A DNA stretch of 64,000 bases from Bifidobacterium asteroides (GCF_003202755.1 NZ_QGLK01000004.1:62001-126000); one strand, 5' to 3'. Numbered from the stretch's first letter, positions 9,547-23,727 are shown. Notes: generated from the sequence alone by a model not told the origin. Numbers and translations are program-made.

Positions 9547-9580
9547 ATCGCCCGCTTCCCATAAGAGGGAAACGGGCGAT
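9547..9580 (-). terminator. Hairpin downstream of pyrG
   Basis: ATCGCCCG (9547-9554) pairs perfectly with CGGGCGAT (9573-9580), with further TTCCC/GGGAA pairing inside. It begins 30 bases after the pyrG stop. The following T-richness is weak, so it may terminate imperfectly or protect the 3' end. Confidence 0.6.
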
Positions 9581-9610
9581 CATAGTCAACGTTTTGAAAA
9601 CGGATTGACC

Positions 9611-11275
<1,665 letters not shown>

Positions 11276-11340
11276 GGAACTTCAGCCTATCAGGCAGGAA
11301 CGACCAGAAAGCTGCCAACACTCGAGGAGGAGGGACGAAT

Positions 11341-13884
11341 TCAGGCACGCTTCAGATGCAGGTGGTCGGCCAGGTAGCGGCCGGTCACCGAATCCGGGTT
11401 GCGGGCCACTGATTCAGGGTCGCCCTGGGCCACGATTCTTCCGCCACGATCGCCACCGCCCGGGCCCATGTCGACCACATGGTCGGCGTTGGCGATCATG
11501 TCCAGATCGTGCTCGATGAAGACCACCGTGGCCCCCTTGCTGACCAGGCGCTCCAGCACCCCGATCAGGACGCGCACATCCAAGGGATGCAGGCCTGTGG
11601 TGGGCTCGTCCAGGACGAACATGGAGCCATTCTGCCTGCGGCCCAGCTCGTTGGACAGCTTCAGACGCTGGGCCTCCCCGCCAGACAGGGAGGGGGTGTC
11701 CTCCCCCAGGGTCAGGTAGTCCAGGCCCAGGTCCTTCAGTGTCTGCAGGCCTCGGCGGATGGCCGTGTACTCGCGGCCCTGCGCGAAGACCTCCAGGACC
11801 CGGCCCACCTCCATGGCCAGCAGATCGGGCAGGCTCATCGGCTCCGGGTGTGCCGGCGTGGACAGACGGTAGTGCTCGGCCTCCGGGCAGTATCGACGAC
11901 CATGGCAACTGGGGCAGGTGATGGGGATGTCCGGCAGGAACTGCACATCCAGGCTGATCTGGCCGGTGCCGTCGCACTGGGGACAGCGCAGCGATCCTGT
12001 GTTGTAGGAGAAAGCCGAAATGCCCAGCTTCTCCTTTTTCGCCTGGTCAGTGGCCGCGAAGAGGCGGCGCAGCCGGTCCATGAGCCCCGAGTAGGTGGCC
12101 ACCGTGGAGCGCACGTTGATGCCAATGGGCGAGGAGTCCACCAGGCGAACCCTGTCGATGCCGGCCGGGTCCAGACTGTGCACATGCTTGGGCATGGGGT
12201 CGCCCTGGATCCGGGCCTGCAGGGCCGGGACCAGGGACTCCAGGATCATGGTGGTCTTGCCTGAGCCGGAAACGCCGGTCACAGCCGTCATACACCCACG
12301 CGGAATGGCCAGGTCCAGAGGATGGACCGTGTGAATGGGCCCTGACTGCATGCGGATCCACTCATCCTCTGCAGGCATGGGATACCGGTCCCGTACCAAA
12401 ACGGATTCGCGTCCATCCAAAAAGCCGGCGATGCGTGAGTCCGAATTAGCGGCGATCTGTTCAGGGGCCCCCTGGGACAGAATCCTGCCGCCGCACTCCC
12501 CAGCTCCGGGACCCATTTCGATCAGATAATCGGCTGATTCCAGAACCTTGACGTCGTGGTCTACGAAAACCACCGAATTGCCGTCGGCCAGCAGATCGCG
12601 CATGACCCCTATCAGCCCCTCCAGATTGGCGGGATGCAGGCCGGTCGAGGGCTCATCCAGCACATAGAGCACGCCTGTGGTCTCATTGCGCACGGCCCTG
12701 GCCAGTTGGGCCCGTTGCCGCTCACCTGTGGACAGGGAGGCGCTGGAGCGGTCCAGGGTCAGATAGCTCAGTCCCAACTGAATCAACCGTCTGCCCATCT
12801 CATCCAGGGTCTTGCAGAGGGCCGAAGCCATGGGCCGCATTGGTCCGAGCAACGTGGGCGGCAGCTTCCGACTCCAGTCCAGCACCTTATCCAGGGGCCA
12901 GGAGGTGACCGTGGCCAGATTGTCACCGTTGATCTCGGGCATACGCGCCCGCTGGTTGAGCCGGGTGCCCTTGCAGTCCGGGCAGGTCCGTTCGGTCAGG
13001 AACTTGGCCACCTTGGCCAGTCGCTTGTCGTCGTTGGCCCTCTTGAGCTCCTCGGTCACAGTCAGCCGTGCGTTGCGGAAGGTGAAGTCCAGCTCGTGGA
13101 CACCCTTGATTGAAGTAATGGTGATGTGCTTCTTCTCAGCCGGCCCCTCGAAGACGATCTTCCGCTCCCGATCGGTCAGATCCCGCCAGGGCACGTCGGT
13201 GCGGACTCCGAACTCACGCACGATGTCGGGCTGGACGTTGAAGCCGAAGGTCCGCCAGGGCACCACGGCCCCCTGGTCGATGGTCAGGCTGTCATCGGGA
13301 ACCAGGGTGGCATCGTCCACCTCGCGCACGGTCCCGGTCCCCTGGCAGGTGGGGCAGGCCCCAAGAGAGTTGAAGGCCAGCTCCTCGGCGCTGGGGGGAT
13401 CCACCTTAGCGCCACAGACCGGGCAGTCGATGGGCATCTCAGCCGCCACTGCCAGGGTGGGCTCCTGACGATGACCATTGGGGCAGACGTGGCTGGCCAG
13501 ACGGGAGAACATCAGCCTGAGCACGTTGAGCAGCTCGGTGGCGGTGCCGAAGGTGGAGCGCATGCCGCCCACGCCCGGCCGTTGACGTAGAGCTAAAGCC
13601 GGCGGCAGGAAACGCACAGAGTCCACCTGGGGACGCTGGGCCTGGGTCATCCGCCTCCTGGTATAGGTGGACAGGGATTCCAAATAACGCCGGGACCCCT
13701 CGGCATAGAGGACCCCCAGAGCCAGGGAGGACTTGCCGGAGCCCGAGACCCCGGCAATGCCCACCAAGTGATTCAAAGGAATGTCGACATCCAGATTGCG
13801 CAGGTTGTGGACCCTGGCGCCGCGGACAAGGATGGCCTTGGGCGGTGCGGAGAGTTTCTTGCCGGTCTCTCCGCTCTCACTCAT
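11341..13884 (-). CDS. UvrA-like excinuclease ATPase, short class (UvrA2-type)
   Basis: This 847-residue protein is a tandem ABC ATPase of the UvrA family. It has a first Walker A GVSGSGKSSLALGVLYAEG, signature LSTGERQRAQLARAV and Walker B VLDEPSTGLHP, and a second set GVSGSGKTTMILESL, LSGGEAQRLKLSNEL and VLDEPTTGLHP. Cys-rich zinc elements CPVCGAK, CPTCQGTG, CPDCKGTR and CPQCDGTG are visible. It is about 100 residues shorter than canonical UvrA, consistent with the class that lacks the UvrB-binding region; such paralogues are linked to drug or DNA-adduct tolerance. The start overlaps the aroQ stop by four bases, so it rides at the end of the aro operon. Confidence 0.85.
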   Translation of the reverse strand: MSESGETGKKLSAPPKAILVRGARVHNLRNLDVDIPLNHLVGIAGVSGSGKSSLALGVLYAEGSRRYLESLSTYTRRRMTQAQRPQVDSVRFLPPALALRQRPGVGGMRSTFGTATELLNVLRLMFSRLASHVCPNGHRQEPTLAVAAEMPIDCPVCGAKVDPPSAEELAFNSLGACPTCQGTGTVREVDDATLVPDDSLTIDQGAVVPWRTFGFNVQPDIVREFGVRTDVPWRDLTDRERKIVFEGPAEKKHITITSIKGVHELDFTFRNARLTVTEELKRANDDKRLAKVAKFLTERTCPDCKGTRLNQRARMPEINGDNLATVTSWPLDKVLDWSRKLPPTLLGPMRPMASALCKTLDEMGRRLIQLGLSYLTLDRSSASLSTGERQRAQLARAVRNETTGVLYVLDEPSTGLHPANLEGLIGVMRDLLADGNSVVFVDHDVKVLESADYLIEMGPGAGECGGRILSQGAPEQIAANSDSRIAGFLDGRESVLVRDRYPMPAEDEWIRMQSGPIHTVHPLDLAIPRGCMTAVTGVSGSGKTTMILESLVPALQARIQGDPMPKHVHSLDPAGIDRVRLVDSSPIGINVRSTVATYSGLMDRLRRLFAATDQAKKEKLGISAFSYNTGSLRCPQCDGTGQISLDVQFLPDIPITCPSCHGRRYCPEAEHYRLSTPAHPEPMSLPDLLAMEVGRVLEVFAQGREYTAIRRGLQTLKDLGLDYLTLGEDTPSLSGGEAQRLKLSNELGRRQNGSMFVLDEPTTGLHPLDVRVLIGVLERLVSKGATVVFIEHDLDMIANADHVVDMGPGGGDRGGRIVAQGDPESVARNPDSVTGRYLADHLHLKRA

Positions 13885-14351
13885 GCGCTCTCCAACAGGT
13901 GGGCCACTGCTTCCAAAGCTAGCCGGTAGCCATAGAAGCCCATGCCTGTGATGGTGCCGGTGGCCACCGGTGAGATGACGCTACGTCGGCGGAAGGCCTC
14001 CCTGGATGCAGGATTGGAAATGTGGACCTCCATGAGCGGCAGCCCTGCCTGGGTAACCTGAACGGCGGCATCGGACAGCCCATAACTGTAGTGGGTGAAG
14101 GCGGCCGGGTTGAGCACCACTGCACTGCCCTGGTCCACCGCCTGATGCATCCAGCGAATGACCTGGCCCTCGTCGTCCGATTGTAGCACCTGAACATCCA
14201 GGCCCAGCTGCTGACCCCAGTTTTTGCAGTCCCGGGTCAGAGTCTCAAGATCCTGACGACCGTAGACATCAGGGTCGCGCACTCCCAGCCGACCCAGGTT
14301 GGGTCCGTTGACCACCAGAACCGTCTGCCTGCCCTTGTCGGCATCCGCCAT
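13881..14351 (-). CDS. aroQ: Type II 3-dehydroquinate dehydratase
   Basis: AroQ converts 3-dehydroquinate to 3-dehydroshikimate, step three of the shikimate pathway. The 156-residue length is that of the dodecameric type II enzyme. Landmarks are NGPNLGRLGVRDPDVYG with the catalytic Tyr, NPAAFTHYS with the substrate-binding Asn and His, and EVHISNPASREAFRRRS. It lies four bases after aroKB-coding sequence ends and overlaps the downstream UvrA-like gene, so it is part of the aroC-aroKB-aroQ operon. Confidence 0.95.
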   Translation of the reverse strand: MADADKGRQTVLVVNGPNLGRLGVRDPDVYGRQDLETLTRDCKNWGQQLGLDVQVLQSDDEGQVIRWMHQAVDQGSAVVLNPAAFTHYSYGLSDAAVQVTQAGLPLMEVHISNPASREAFRRRSVISPVATGTITGMGFYGYRLALEAVAHLLESA

Positions 14352-14354
14352 CTG

Positions 14355-15986
14355 TCATTCCTCCTTGCGTATGGCCTGGAAGGCCTCCTTGAGCGCCGAA
14401 ACCGGCGGGTCGTCCAGGTGGGTGGGTTTGCCCAAACCATCAAGAATGATAAACCGCAACTTGTTGCCGCGGGCCTTTTTGTCCCGATGCATGAGGGCCA
14501 GCACCTGGTCGAAGTCTCCCCCATTCCACCAGGTTCGCAAGCCTAAGGAGGAAAGAAGCTGCCGGTGGTAGTCGACCTCCTCCTGATCCAGGTGGCCGGT
14601 GATCCTGGCCAGCTCGGCTGCGAAGACCATGCCTACAGACACGGCCTGGCCATGCCGCCAGGTGAAGTGTTCGATCTTCTCAATGGCGTGGCCCAGGGTG
14701 TGACCATAGTTCAGGAACTCCCGCAAGCCGGATTCCTTGAGGTCCACTGAGACGTGCCGGGCCTTGACCTCTACGGTACGTTCGATCAGTTCCTGGACAA
14801 CCGTGCCGAGCCACTGGTCGGACTCCCGTCCGTCGAAGGCGCGCAGGGACTCGGCCCGCTCCTCCAGCTCACGCAGGATGCCGCCGTCCATGATGAATCC
14901 GGACTTGGCCACCTCGCCCAGACCCTCTACAAAGATCTCATTGGGCAGGGTCCGCAGGGTCCGCAGGTCAGCCAGGACGCCGGCAGGGGTATAGAAGCTG
15001 CCGACCAGATTCTTGCCCTGCTCGAGGTTGATGCCGGTTTTGCCGCCGGTGGAGGCATCGACCATGGCCAGCAGGGAGGTGGGGCAGTTCACATAGCGAA
15101 TGCCGCGCATCCAGGTGGCGGCGATGAACCCGGCCTGGTCTGTGGCCGCTCCCCCGCCCAGTCCCACAACCGCGTCGGAACGGGTGAAGCCCTCGGTGGC
15201 CAGACGTTCCCAGATGCCCTGGCTGACCTGGATGGTCTTGCCGGCCTCCGCGTCGGGAATGGTCAGATCCACCACCTGATACCCTGCCTGGCGAAGCAGG
15301 GCCCGGGCATGGTCGGAATGGCGCTGGACCGGCTGGGTGTGAATCAGGGCCACCCTCATGGTCTGGTCGCCGAGCAGCTCATGCAGTCGCCCGGTCACCC
15401 CGGCGCCGATCCTCACATCGTAGGGATCGGGACCGCTGACGTGAACCACCCGCTCAGTCAAGGCATCGGCCAGCCTTCGGGCCAGGGCACGGGGGGTGGT
15501 GTTCCTGGATTTGAGGGTGATGGTGGCCAGCTCCTGGTAGACGCTGCGCCGCTCGCGATAGAGGGCCATCCAGCGCTCCGATGCGCCGCCGCGAAGAAGG
15601 GGGCGGTGATCCGAGCGAGCCGCCCGGCTTACGCCCTCCTCAGGGTCGATCTGCAGGTAGACCACAGCACCGCCTGCCCGCCGATAGTCCTGGAGCGCCT
15701 GGAAGACACCGGTACTCATGGGTGCGCCTCCACCCAGGGACAGGATGCCGCCGGGGAAATCCTTCAGGAGGTCCAGGACCGCCCGGGTCTCCATGTCACG
15801 GAAAGCCTGCTCACCCTGAGTGTCGAAGATCTCACTGACCGACCGACCTGCTTCTTCCTCGATGCACTGGTCCGTATCCCGGAAGGGCGCCTTGATCAGG
15901 GCGGCCGTCTCCCTGCCCAGACGGGTCTTGCCCGCGCCGGGCATGCCGATGACGACGGCCTTGGGCATACTGCTGCTTTCAATCAT
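14355..15986 (-). CDS. aroKB: Bifunctional shikimate kinase / 3-dehydroquinate synthase (AroK-AroB fusion)
   Basis: One 543-residue chain carries two shikimate pathway enzymes. Residues up to about 170 are shikimate kinase: P-loop [11 protein letters not shown], the DTDQCIEEE substrate motif and the LGGGAPM segment. From about residue 190 it is dehydroquinate synthase: [37 protein letters not shown], and the metal-ligand stretch [13 protein letters not shown] with later HTLGHAIE. The fusion is typical of bifidobacteria. It starts 13 bases after aroC and its start is chosen for the GAGGGGCGG upstream. The two activities are not consecutive steps, so channelling between them is unlikely. Confidence 0.94.
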   Translation of the reverse strand: MIESSSMPKAVVIGMPGAGKTRLGRETAALIKAPFRDTDQCIEEEAGRSVSEIFDTQGEQAFRDMETRAVLDLLKDFPGGILSLGGGAPMSTGVFQALQDYRRAGGAVVYLQIDPEEGVSRAARSDHRPLLRGGASERWMALYRERRSVYQELATITLKSRNTTPRALARRLADALTERVVHVSGPDPYDVRIGAGVTGRLHELLGDQTMRVALIHTQPVQRHSDHARALLRQAGYQVVDLTIPDAEAGKTIQVSQGIWERLATEGFTRSDAVVGLGGGAATDQAGFIAATWMRGIRYVNCPTSLLAMVDASTGGKTGINLEQGKNLVGSFYTPAGVLADLRTLRTLPNEIFVEGLGEVAKSGFIMDGGILRELEERAESLRAFDGRESDQWLGTVVQELIERTVEVKARHVSVDLKESGLREFLNYGHTLGHAIEKIEHFTWRHGQAVSVGMVFAAELARITGHLDQEEVDYHRQLLSSLGLRTWWNGGDFDQVLALMHRDKKARGNKLRFIILDGLGKPTHLDDPPVSALKEAFQAIRKEE

Positions 15987-15999
15987 GCAAGACCGCCCC

Positions 16000-17193
16000 T
16001 CACCGCAGATGCTCGGGCCAGGACTGGAGGTAGGCCTGGGCGTTGCGCCGAACCTCCTCGAGCGAGTCGCCGCCGAACTTCTCCAAAGCGAATCGGGCCA
16101 GGGTCAGGTTCATCATGGCTTCGCCGATCACTGCGGCGGCAGGCACGGCGGTCACATCGGAACGCTGATGGATGGCCTGGGCAGGCTGGCCGGTGGCCAC
16201 ATCCACCGTGCGCAGGGCCCGCGGCACCGAGGAGATGGGCTTCATGGCGGCCCTCACCCTGATGGGCTGGCCGTTGGAGGTGCCGCCCTCCAGCCCGCCT
16301 GCGTGGTTGCTGAGCCTGCGGATCGTGCCGTCCGGACCGGGCTCCATCTCGTCATGGGCCTGTGAACCAGGGCGATCAGCCTCCCTGAATCCGTCGCCGA
16401 TCTCCACGCCCTTGATGGCCTGAATGCCCATGAAGGCGGCGGCCAGGGCCGCATCCAGACGCCGGTCGTCCTCCACATAGGTGCCCAGGCCTGCAGGCAC
16501 GCCATAGGCGATGACCTCGAAGACCCCGCCGGCGGTGTCGCCGTCCTTCTTGATCTGGTCGATCCTGGCCATCATCCGCTTTTCGGCGTCCTTGTCCAGG
16601 GTCCTGACCGGCGAGGCATCCAGAGCTGGCCCGTCTTCAGGACCGGGCGTGGCTTCATGACCTTCCAGGCCGACACCGGCGATGGAGATGACATGGGAGA
16701 CGGTCCGTATTCCCAGGGCCTGCCGCAGGAAGTCGGCGGCCACCGACCCCAGGGCCACCCGGGAGGCGGTCTCCCTGGCTGAAGAGCGTTCAAGGACGGG
16801 ACGCGCATCCGTAAATCCGTACTTGCGCATGCCGGTCAGATCGGCGTGGCCGGGCCTGGGCCTGGTCAGCGGGGCGTTGCGACCGGTCGCCGGGGGCTCC
16901 TGATCGGCGGGCAGCTCGTCCACGCTCATGATCCGCTCCCACTTGGGCCACTCCGTGTTGCCGATCTCGATGGCCACCGGTGAACCGAGCGTCCGTCCAT
17001 GCCTGACACCGGTTAGCAGACGAACCTTGTCCTGCTCAAAGCCCATCCTGGCCCCGCGACCATAGCCCAACCGACGACGGGCCAGAGCCGATTCGATGTC
17101 CTTAGTGGACACGGCGACCCCTGCGGGCAGACCCTCCATCATGGCCACCAGGGCCTGTCCGTGGGATTCCCCTGCCGTCTGCCAGCGCAACAT
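16000..17193 (-). CDS. aroC: Chorismate synthase
   Basis: AroC makes chorismate from EPSP with a reduced flavin cofactor. The 397-residue protein begins [12 protein letters not shown], the classic N-terminus, and has the [13 protein letters not shown] region, the [14 protein letters not shown] motif and [14 protein letters not shown]. The ATG at 17193 is preferred to the TTG at 17199 because it gives the expected MLRW start and a GAGGAG about eight bases upstream. It is the first gene of the aroC-aroKB-aroQ-uvrA-like operon. Confidence 0.95.
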   Translation of the reverse strand: MLRWQTAGESHGQALVAMMEGLPAGVAVSTKDIESALARRRLGYGRGARMGFEQDKVRLLTGVRHGRTLGSPVAIEIGNTEWPKWERIMSVDELPADQEPPATGRNAPLTRPRPGHADLTGMRKYGFTDARPVLERSSARETASRVALGSVAADFLRQALGIRTVSHVISIAGVGLEGHEATPGPEDGPALDASPVRTLDKDAEKRMMARIDQIKKDGDTAGGVFEVIAYGVPAGLGTYVEDDRRLDAALAAAFMGIQAIKGVEIGDGFREADRPGSQAHDEMEPGPDGTIRRLSNHAGGLEGGTSNGQPIRVRAAMKPISSVPRALRTVDVATGQPAQAIHQRSDVTAVPAAAVIGEAMMNLTLARFALEKFGGDSLEEVRRNAQAYLQSWPEHLR

Positions 17194-17255
17194 ATTCAAG
17201 CTCCTCGTTCGTTCCTCGTTTGCCAGGTTAGGGCTACGTATGATTATCTTAGGAG

Positions 17256-17729
17256 ATGGTCTACCTCATCCCAGCGCCGGGACTGCTGACTGCGCTCCTC
17301 CTGGCCCTGATCGACATCCGCTCCCGGCGAGTCCCGCGTCTTTTGGTGCTCTTGGGACTGGCGTTGCAGACCATAACGCTGCTGGTCTTTTCCCTGATCC
17401 AGGCCCGGCCGATGCTACTCGCGCAGTGCCTGTTGCTGACTCTGGCCTCTGCAGGCCTTCAGCTTCTGCTGGCCCTGGTCCGACCCGGCGCGCTGGGACT
17501 GGGCGACGTGACCGCTACGGGTCTGGTCGCCCTGACTCTATCAGTTCTGGGGTGGACAGCCATCCTCATCTGGTGGCTGATGATGGGCCTGCTGGGGCTG
17601 GTTGCACTCGCTCTGGTCTGGTTGGCTCGTCGCCGTAGACCCGACAGAACGAACAACCCTCTCTCACTGGCCTACGTCCCGGTCATCCTCGTCGCAGCGG
17701 TGGTGACCCTGATCATTGATGCCCTCTAG
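17256..17729 (+). CDS. Stand-alone A24 prepilin peptidase (TadV-like)
   Basis: This 157-residue, strongly hydrophobic protein (about five membrane segments) has the two catalytic aspartates of A24 aspartic prepilin peptidases: Asp20 in [11 protein letters not shown] and Asp84 in [12 protein letters not shown] (the GxGD motif). It lacks the N-terminal cysteine methylase domain of PilD, so it is the short TadV/CpaA type that trims Flp-like pilins. No pilin or tad gene is in this window. It is transcribed alone, divergent from aroC and convergent with mltG. Confidence 0.78.
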   Translation: MVYLIPAPGLLTALLLALIDIRSRRVPRLLVLLGLALQTITLLVFSLIQARPMLLAQCLLLTLASAGLQLLLALVRPGALGLGDVTATGLVALTLSVLGWTAILIWWLMMGLLGLVALALVWLARRRRPDRTNNPLSLAYVPVILVAAVVTLIIDAL

Positions 17730-17759
17730 GACCGGCAACTGAGTTCCAGGGAAAAGGCA

Positions 17760-18956
17760 CTACTGGCTCTGCTGGTTGTGCTTGGACTCCCAGGCCTTGT
17801 ACTCCTTGACATCGCGGTTGAACTGATCAGGGTTGTCGCTGAACCTGGTCTCTCCCGTGTCCATGTTGACGGTCACGAAATAGAGCCAGTCACCCGACTC
17901 AGGATGCATGACCGCCTGGATAGCCTCGTCCCCAGGGCTACCGATGGGGCCTGGTGGCAGACCCTGGTGGATCCTGGTGTTGTAGGGGTCGTTGGCATTC
18001 TTCAGCATGGCATCGGTCAGCTTCAAGGCCGAGACATTGTTGGAGTAGGCCACGGTGCTGTCCATGCCCAAGGGCATTCCCTTGGCCAATCGGTTTTCGA
18101 TGACCCTTGCCACCTTGCTGTAGTATTCCGACTTGTTGACCTCGGCCTCGGTGATGGAGGCCGTGTTCAGTATGGTCTGCCGATCCTGGCCGCCGGGCAC
18201 GCCCAACTGGTTCAGGTGCTCGATCCGCTTGGAGACCAGATTGCTCAGAATGGCCTTGGCCGACCCAGCCTTGCGCACATCGTACTCGCCAGGTTGCAGC
18301 CATCCCTCAAAATTACCCTGTGCCTCCTGTGGCAGGATGTCTTCGCCCTTGGCTTGGATCAAGGCGTCGAATTCGCTCTGCGGAACTCCGGAAAGTTGAG
18401 CGGCCCGGACGACCACATCGCGGACCCGTTCGCCCGCCCTCACCTGCAGGAAGCCTCCGGCCTTGCTCCGGTCGGTCAAAATGGCCACCACATCCGAGGC
18501 CTTCATCCGGAGCCGCAGATCGAAAGTGCCAGGCAGGAGCCTTGATTCGGACTGGGTGCTGGTTATGGCGTGCAGGAAGGCAGCCGTGGACTTAACCACT
18601 CCAGCCTTGACTAGATTGGCACCCACCTGATCAGCCCCCTGGCCGCTCTCGACTGTGAACTCCAAGGGCTGTCCGCCGGGACCTGGATAGTCGGGAGCGA
18701 CCTCCTTGGTGGCTACGATTCTAGGGGCGCCATGGCGCAGCCCGCCTACCAGAATCACCACGCAGGAGGTGGCCAGCGCAACAGCCAGGGCGATGATGAC
18801 GATCATGATCTGCTTGCGATGCTTGCGCCTTTCGCGCCGACGGCGCATCTCACGACGTGAACGGGGAGGACGCGGCGGCATAGCAGAAACCGGGGCCTGC
18901 CCATCGGCAACCCATTGGACTTTATCCTGGAAGAATTCCTGCATGTTGTCGGCCAA
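17760..18956 (-). CDS. mltG: MltG-type endolytic murein transglycosylase
   Basis: MltG cleaves nascent peptidoglycan and sets glycan length. The 398-residue protein has a cytoplasmic basic N-terminus (Arg/Lys-rich, about 31-48), one membrane segment (about 49-73) and an extracellular YceG-like domain with the catalytic Glu270 in TASITEAEVNK, followed by the conserved LGMDSTVAYS and GLPPGPIGSPG motifs. The TTG at 18956 abuts the ruvX stop and has AAGGAG at good distance; the ATG at 18944 is too far from it. The ruvX-mltG pairing is a common actinobacterial arrangement. Confidence 0.9.
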   Translation of the reverse strand: MADNMQEFFQDKVQWVADGQAPVSAMPPRPPRSRREMRRRRERRKHRKQIMIVIIALAVALATSCVVILVGGLRHGAPRIVATKEVAPDYPGPGGQPLEFTVESGQGADQVGANLVKAGVVKSTAAFLHAITSTQSESRLLPGTFDLRLRMKASDVVAILTDRSKAGGFLQVRAGERVRDVVVRAAQLSGVPQSEFDALIQAKGEDILPQEAQGNFEGWLQPGEYDVRKAGSAKAILSNLVSKRIEHLNQLGVPGGQDRQTILNTASITEAEVNKSEYYSKVARVIENRLAKGMPLGMDSTVAYSNNVSALKLTDAMLKNANDPYNTRIHQGLPPGPIGSPGDEAIQAVMHPESGDWLYFVTVNMDTGETRFSDNPDQFNRDVKEYKAWESKHNQQSQ

Positions 18957-19439
18957 TTAGCACTCCTTGTCGGCACGTTGATCGTCCAAGGCTGACTGCA
19001 ACAGCACAACAGCGGACTGCTGATCGACCATGGGACGATGTCTTCGCCCGTCCACGCGGGCATCGTAGAGCTGACGATGGGCGCTGACGGTCGTCAGTCG
19101 TTCGTCTCGCAATACTACACTTGGCAGCTGCTCTGGAGCAATTTCGATATCCTGGGCAGCTTCCTGCAGGCGTCCAGTCAGGGCACGCACCCAACGGGCC
19201 GCCTTTTTGGCACTGCGTCCAGCCTGACCGCTCAGAAGCAAGGGGTGGCCGACTACGACTCGGGACACGCACTTGTCCATAATCAGGTCTTCCACCTGGT
19301 CCAGGGCTTGAAAGTAGTCGCCCTGAACCCTGATGTTGCCAGCGGGGAAGGCCAGAGTCAGCCCAGGGTCCGACAGGGCCAGACCCACCCTGGCTTCACC
19401 AAGATCCACCCCCAGCCACACAGCTGTCTGTGATCCCAC
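18957..19439 (-). CDS. ruvX: RuvX/YqgF-type putative Holliday junction resolvase
   Basis: This 160-residue RNase H-fold protein shows the YqgF motifs LGVDLGEARVGLALSD at the N-terminus, VVVGHPLLLSG in the middle and DERLTTVSAHRQL toward the end, with the acidic residues needed for metal binding. The family acts on Holliday junctions or in pre-16S rRNA 5' processing; the latter is well supported in E. coli. The start is a GTG seven bases after the alaS stop, indicating translation with alaS. Confidence 0.9.
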   Translation of the reverse strand: MGSQTAVWLGVDLGEARVGLALSDPGLTLAFPAGNIRVQGDYFQALDQVEDLIMDKCVSRVVVGHPLLLSGQAGRSAKKAARWVRALTGRLQEAAQDIEIAPEQLPSVVLRDERLTTVSAHRQLYDARVDGRRHRPMVDQQSAVVLLQSALDDQRADKEC

Positions 19440-19446
19440 GGGAAGC

Positions 19447-22128
<2,682 letters not shown>

Positions 22129-22295
22129 GCTGCTTCTGCTCCTTCAGACCCGGTGAACGCCGACTGGATTGCGGGTTGTCCAAATGACTCGGTTGTCCGG
22201 GGGTGCGAACAGGTCGCCCACACTCCGGACTGATAGCTGAATATGGTGATTTTACATCGGCCAGACGCATCTGTCCTGGCCTGTCCGCCCCAGGC

Positions 22296-22535
22296 TCAGC
22301 CCTGGAAACGGTCCAAATAGCGGCGGTCCAGCTCGTCCTGCCGCTGGTGCATTGTCTGGGTGAACTGGCGTACCAGTCCGGACAGGGTCCGTGAGGCCAC
22401 CTGATCCTGGTCCTCGCCCAGCACGAATTCCCTCGCACGCTTGGGGGTATTGGCCCTCACATAGGCCTCGGCCTTGGTCACCAGGACCACGCCTGCCGTG
22501 ACGCCCAGACCCATCCAGAAGATCCGTTTGAACAT
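22296..22535 (-). CDS. Small membrane-anchored protein of the alaS neighbourhood (DUF6167-like)
   Basis: The 79-residue protein begins with one hydrophobic segment (MFKRIFWMGLGVTAGVVLVT, residues 1-20) followed by a charged helical part. Actinobacteria often carry such a protein between a DUF948 protein and alaS, and the position here is the same. Its start overlaps the DUF948 stop by one base. The biochemical role is unknown. Homology was judged from memory of the family, so the domain name is tentative. Confidence 0.65.
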   Translation of the reverse strand: MFKRIFWMGLGVTAGVVLVTKAEAYVRANTPKRAREFVLGEDQDQVASRTLSGLVRQFTQTMHQRQDELDRRYLDRFQG

Positions 22536-22966
22536 CAGCGGGTCCCCCCCTCGTTCCCTTGGCCGTCATCGGCCTTTTTTGCTGTGGAGGGCTTGGATTC
22601 GGCGCTGTCGCGACCTCCTGAAAGGAATGACGAGATCGTCTTGCGCAGGGCATAGAGGAAGGCTGCCACTTTGATGACCGGCTTGCCCAGCATCGATCCG
22701 TACAGATCGGTCAGGGCGCCGACGTTGCCTGCTGTGGTTGAGGCCGCTGCGGAGATGCGATTGACGTCGGTCAGGGTCTGGTTGAGCTGGGTGACCGTGC
22801 TGGCGGACTCGTCCAAGGTAGGCACGACATGGTCGCCCGCCTGCTTGATGGTCTGCGCCAGCTGATCGAAGAGCTTCCCCAGACGAATCAGGGGATAGAT
22901 CAGAAACCCCGCCAGGATAGCGAAGGCAATGGCCGCTATCAGGCCGGCAATCTGTCCTACGTCCAT
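22535..22966 (-). CDS. DUF948 membrane protein
   Basis: This 143-residue protein starts with an N-terminal membrane segment (AGLIAAIAFAILAGFLIYP, about 8-26), then a heptad-like region (LGKLFDQLAQTIKQAGDHV ... LNQTLTDVNRIS) typical of DUF948, related to methyl-accepting-like coiled coils, and ends in a charged disordered tail. It is coupled to the next small gene through a TGATG overlap. Function is unknown; a cell-surface or envelope role is inferred from its membrane anchor. Confidence 0.8.
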   Translation of the reverse strand: MDVGQIAGLIAAIAFAILAGFLIYPLIRLGKLFDQLAQTIKQAGDHVVPTLDESASTVTQLNQTLTDVNRISAAASTTAGNVGALTDLYGSMLGKPVIKVAAFLYALRKTISSFLSGGRDSAESKPSTAKKADDGQGNEGGTR

Positions 22967-23058
22967 CTGCTACCTCTCTTCCATTGGTACGATACTGGGG
23001 ACAACGCTAGCACGCGCTGTCTATCAGTCCAGGCCATGACCGGCCTGTTGAAGCCGGC

Positions 23059-23727
23059 TCATTGATTAAAAGACCGAACCTGCAGGGTGCGCTCAAAAGG
23101 GGCCTCCGTATCGAAGTCGAATATGGTGACGCTTCCGTTGCTCGGGCGGCTGCTGGTGTCATAACGCCCGCCGCCGAATCGGTTGACCAGGCTGAGCAGG
23201 GTGTTGCCGTGCGAGATCAGCAGGACACGGTCGCCATCTTTCAGATGCGGGTCGGCGGCAATCAGTGCGAATCCGCCGGCAATGCGCGTCCAGTACTCGC
23301 TGTCGGACTCCGCATCACCGAAGGGATCGGCCTCCTTGAGGAAGTCCCTGGTGGCGGACAGACCGAACTGGTCCACAATCTGTTGGTAGGTGCCTGCTCC
23401 ATGGGGCGCGCCTGCAGCCCACCAGGCCATGGCCATGTCCTGCCCCTCGAAGTAGCCGTAGAACTGCTCTCGAAAGTGGCTGTCGCTGACCGGTTCAGGC
23501 TTGTTCTCAGACTGGTTCTGGGCCAGGATCCTGCGGACTGTCTCCTGGGCCCGGGTGGTGTCCGAGCAGTAGGCTGCCGCGAAGCTCACCTTGGTTAATT
23601 TACGACCTGCACGGTCGGCATCCTCCAGCCCCGATGAAGTCAAGGGCGAGTTGGACCAGCCCTGAAGACGGTTGTAGCGATTGAAATAGGTCTGCCCATG
23701 GCGGACGGCATACAGATGGAGCAACAT
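23059..23727 (-). CDS. Histidine phosphatase (phosphoglycerate mutase-like)
   Basis: The 222-residue protein has the phosphate-accepting AVRHGQT motif (His10) near its start, a second conserved His in LLISHGNTL (His173), and an acidic EGQD element. This is the broad histidine phosphatase fold, so it may be a phosphatase of a small sugar phosphate or nucleotide rather than glycolytic mutase. The ATG at 23727 is chosen: a longer open frame continues upstream through the rpsD terminator and into the antisense frame of rpsD, which is not credible coding. It is separated from rpsD by a strong terminator. Confidence 0.8.
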   Translation of the reverse strand: MLLHLYAVRHGQTYFNRYNRLQGWSNSPLTSSGLEDADRAGRKLTKVSFAAAYCSDTTRAQETVRRILAQNQSENKPEPVSDSHFREQFYGYFEGQDMAMAWWAAGAPHGAGTYQQIVDQFGLSATRDFLKEADPFGDAESDSEYWTRIAGGFALIAADPHLKDGDRVLLISHGNTLLSLVNRFGGGRYDTSSRPSNGSVTIFDFDTEAPFERTLQVRSFNQ

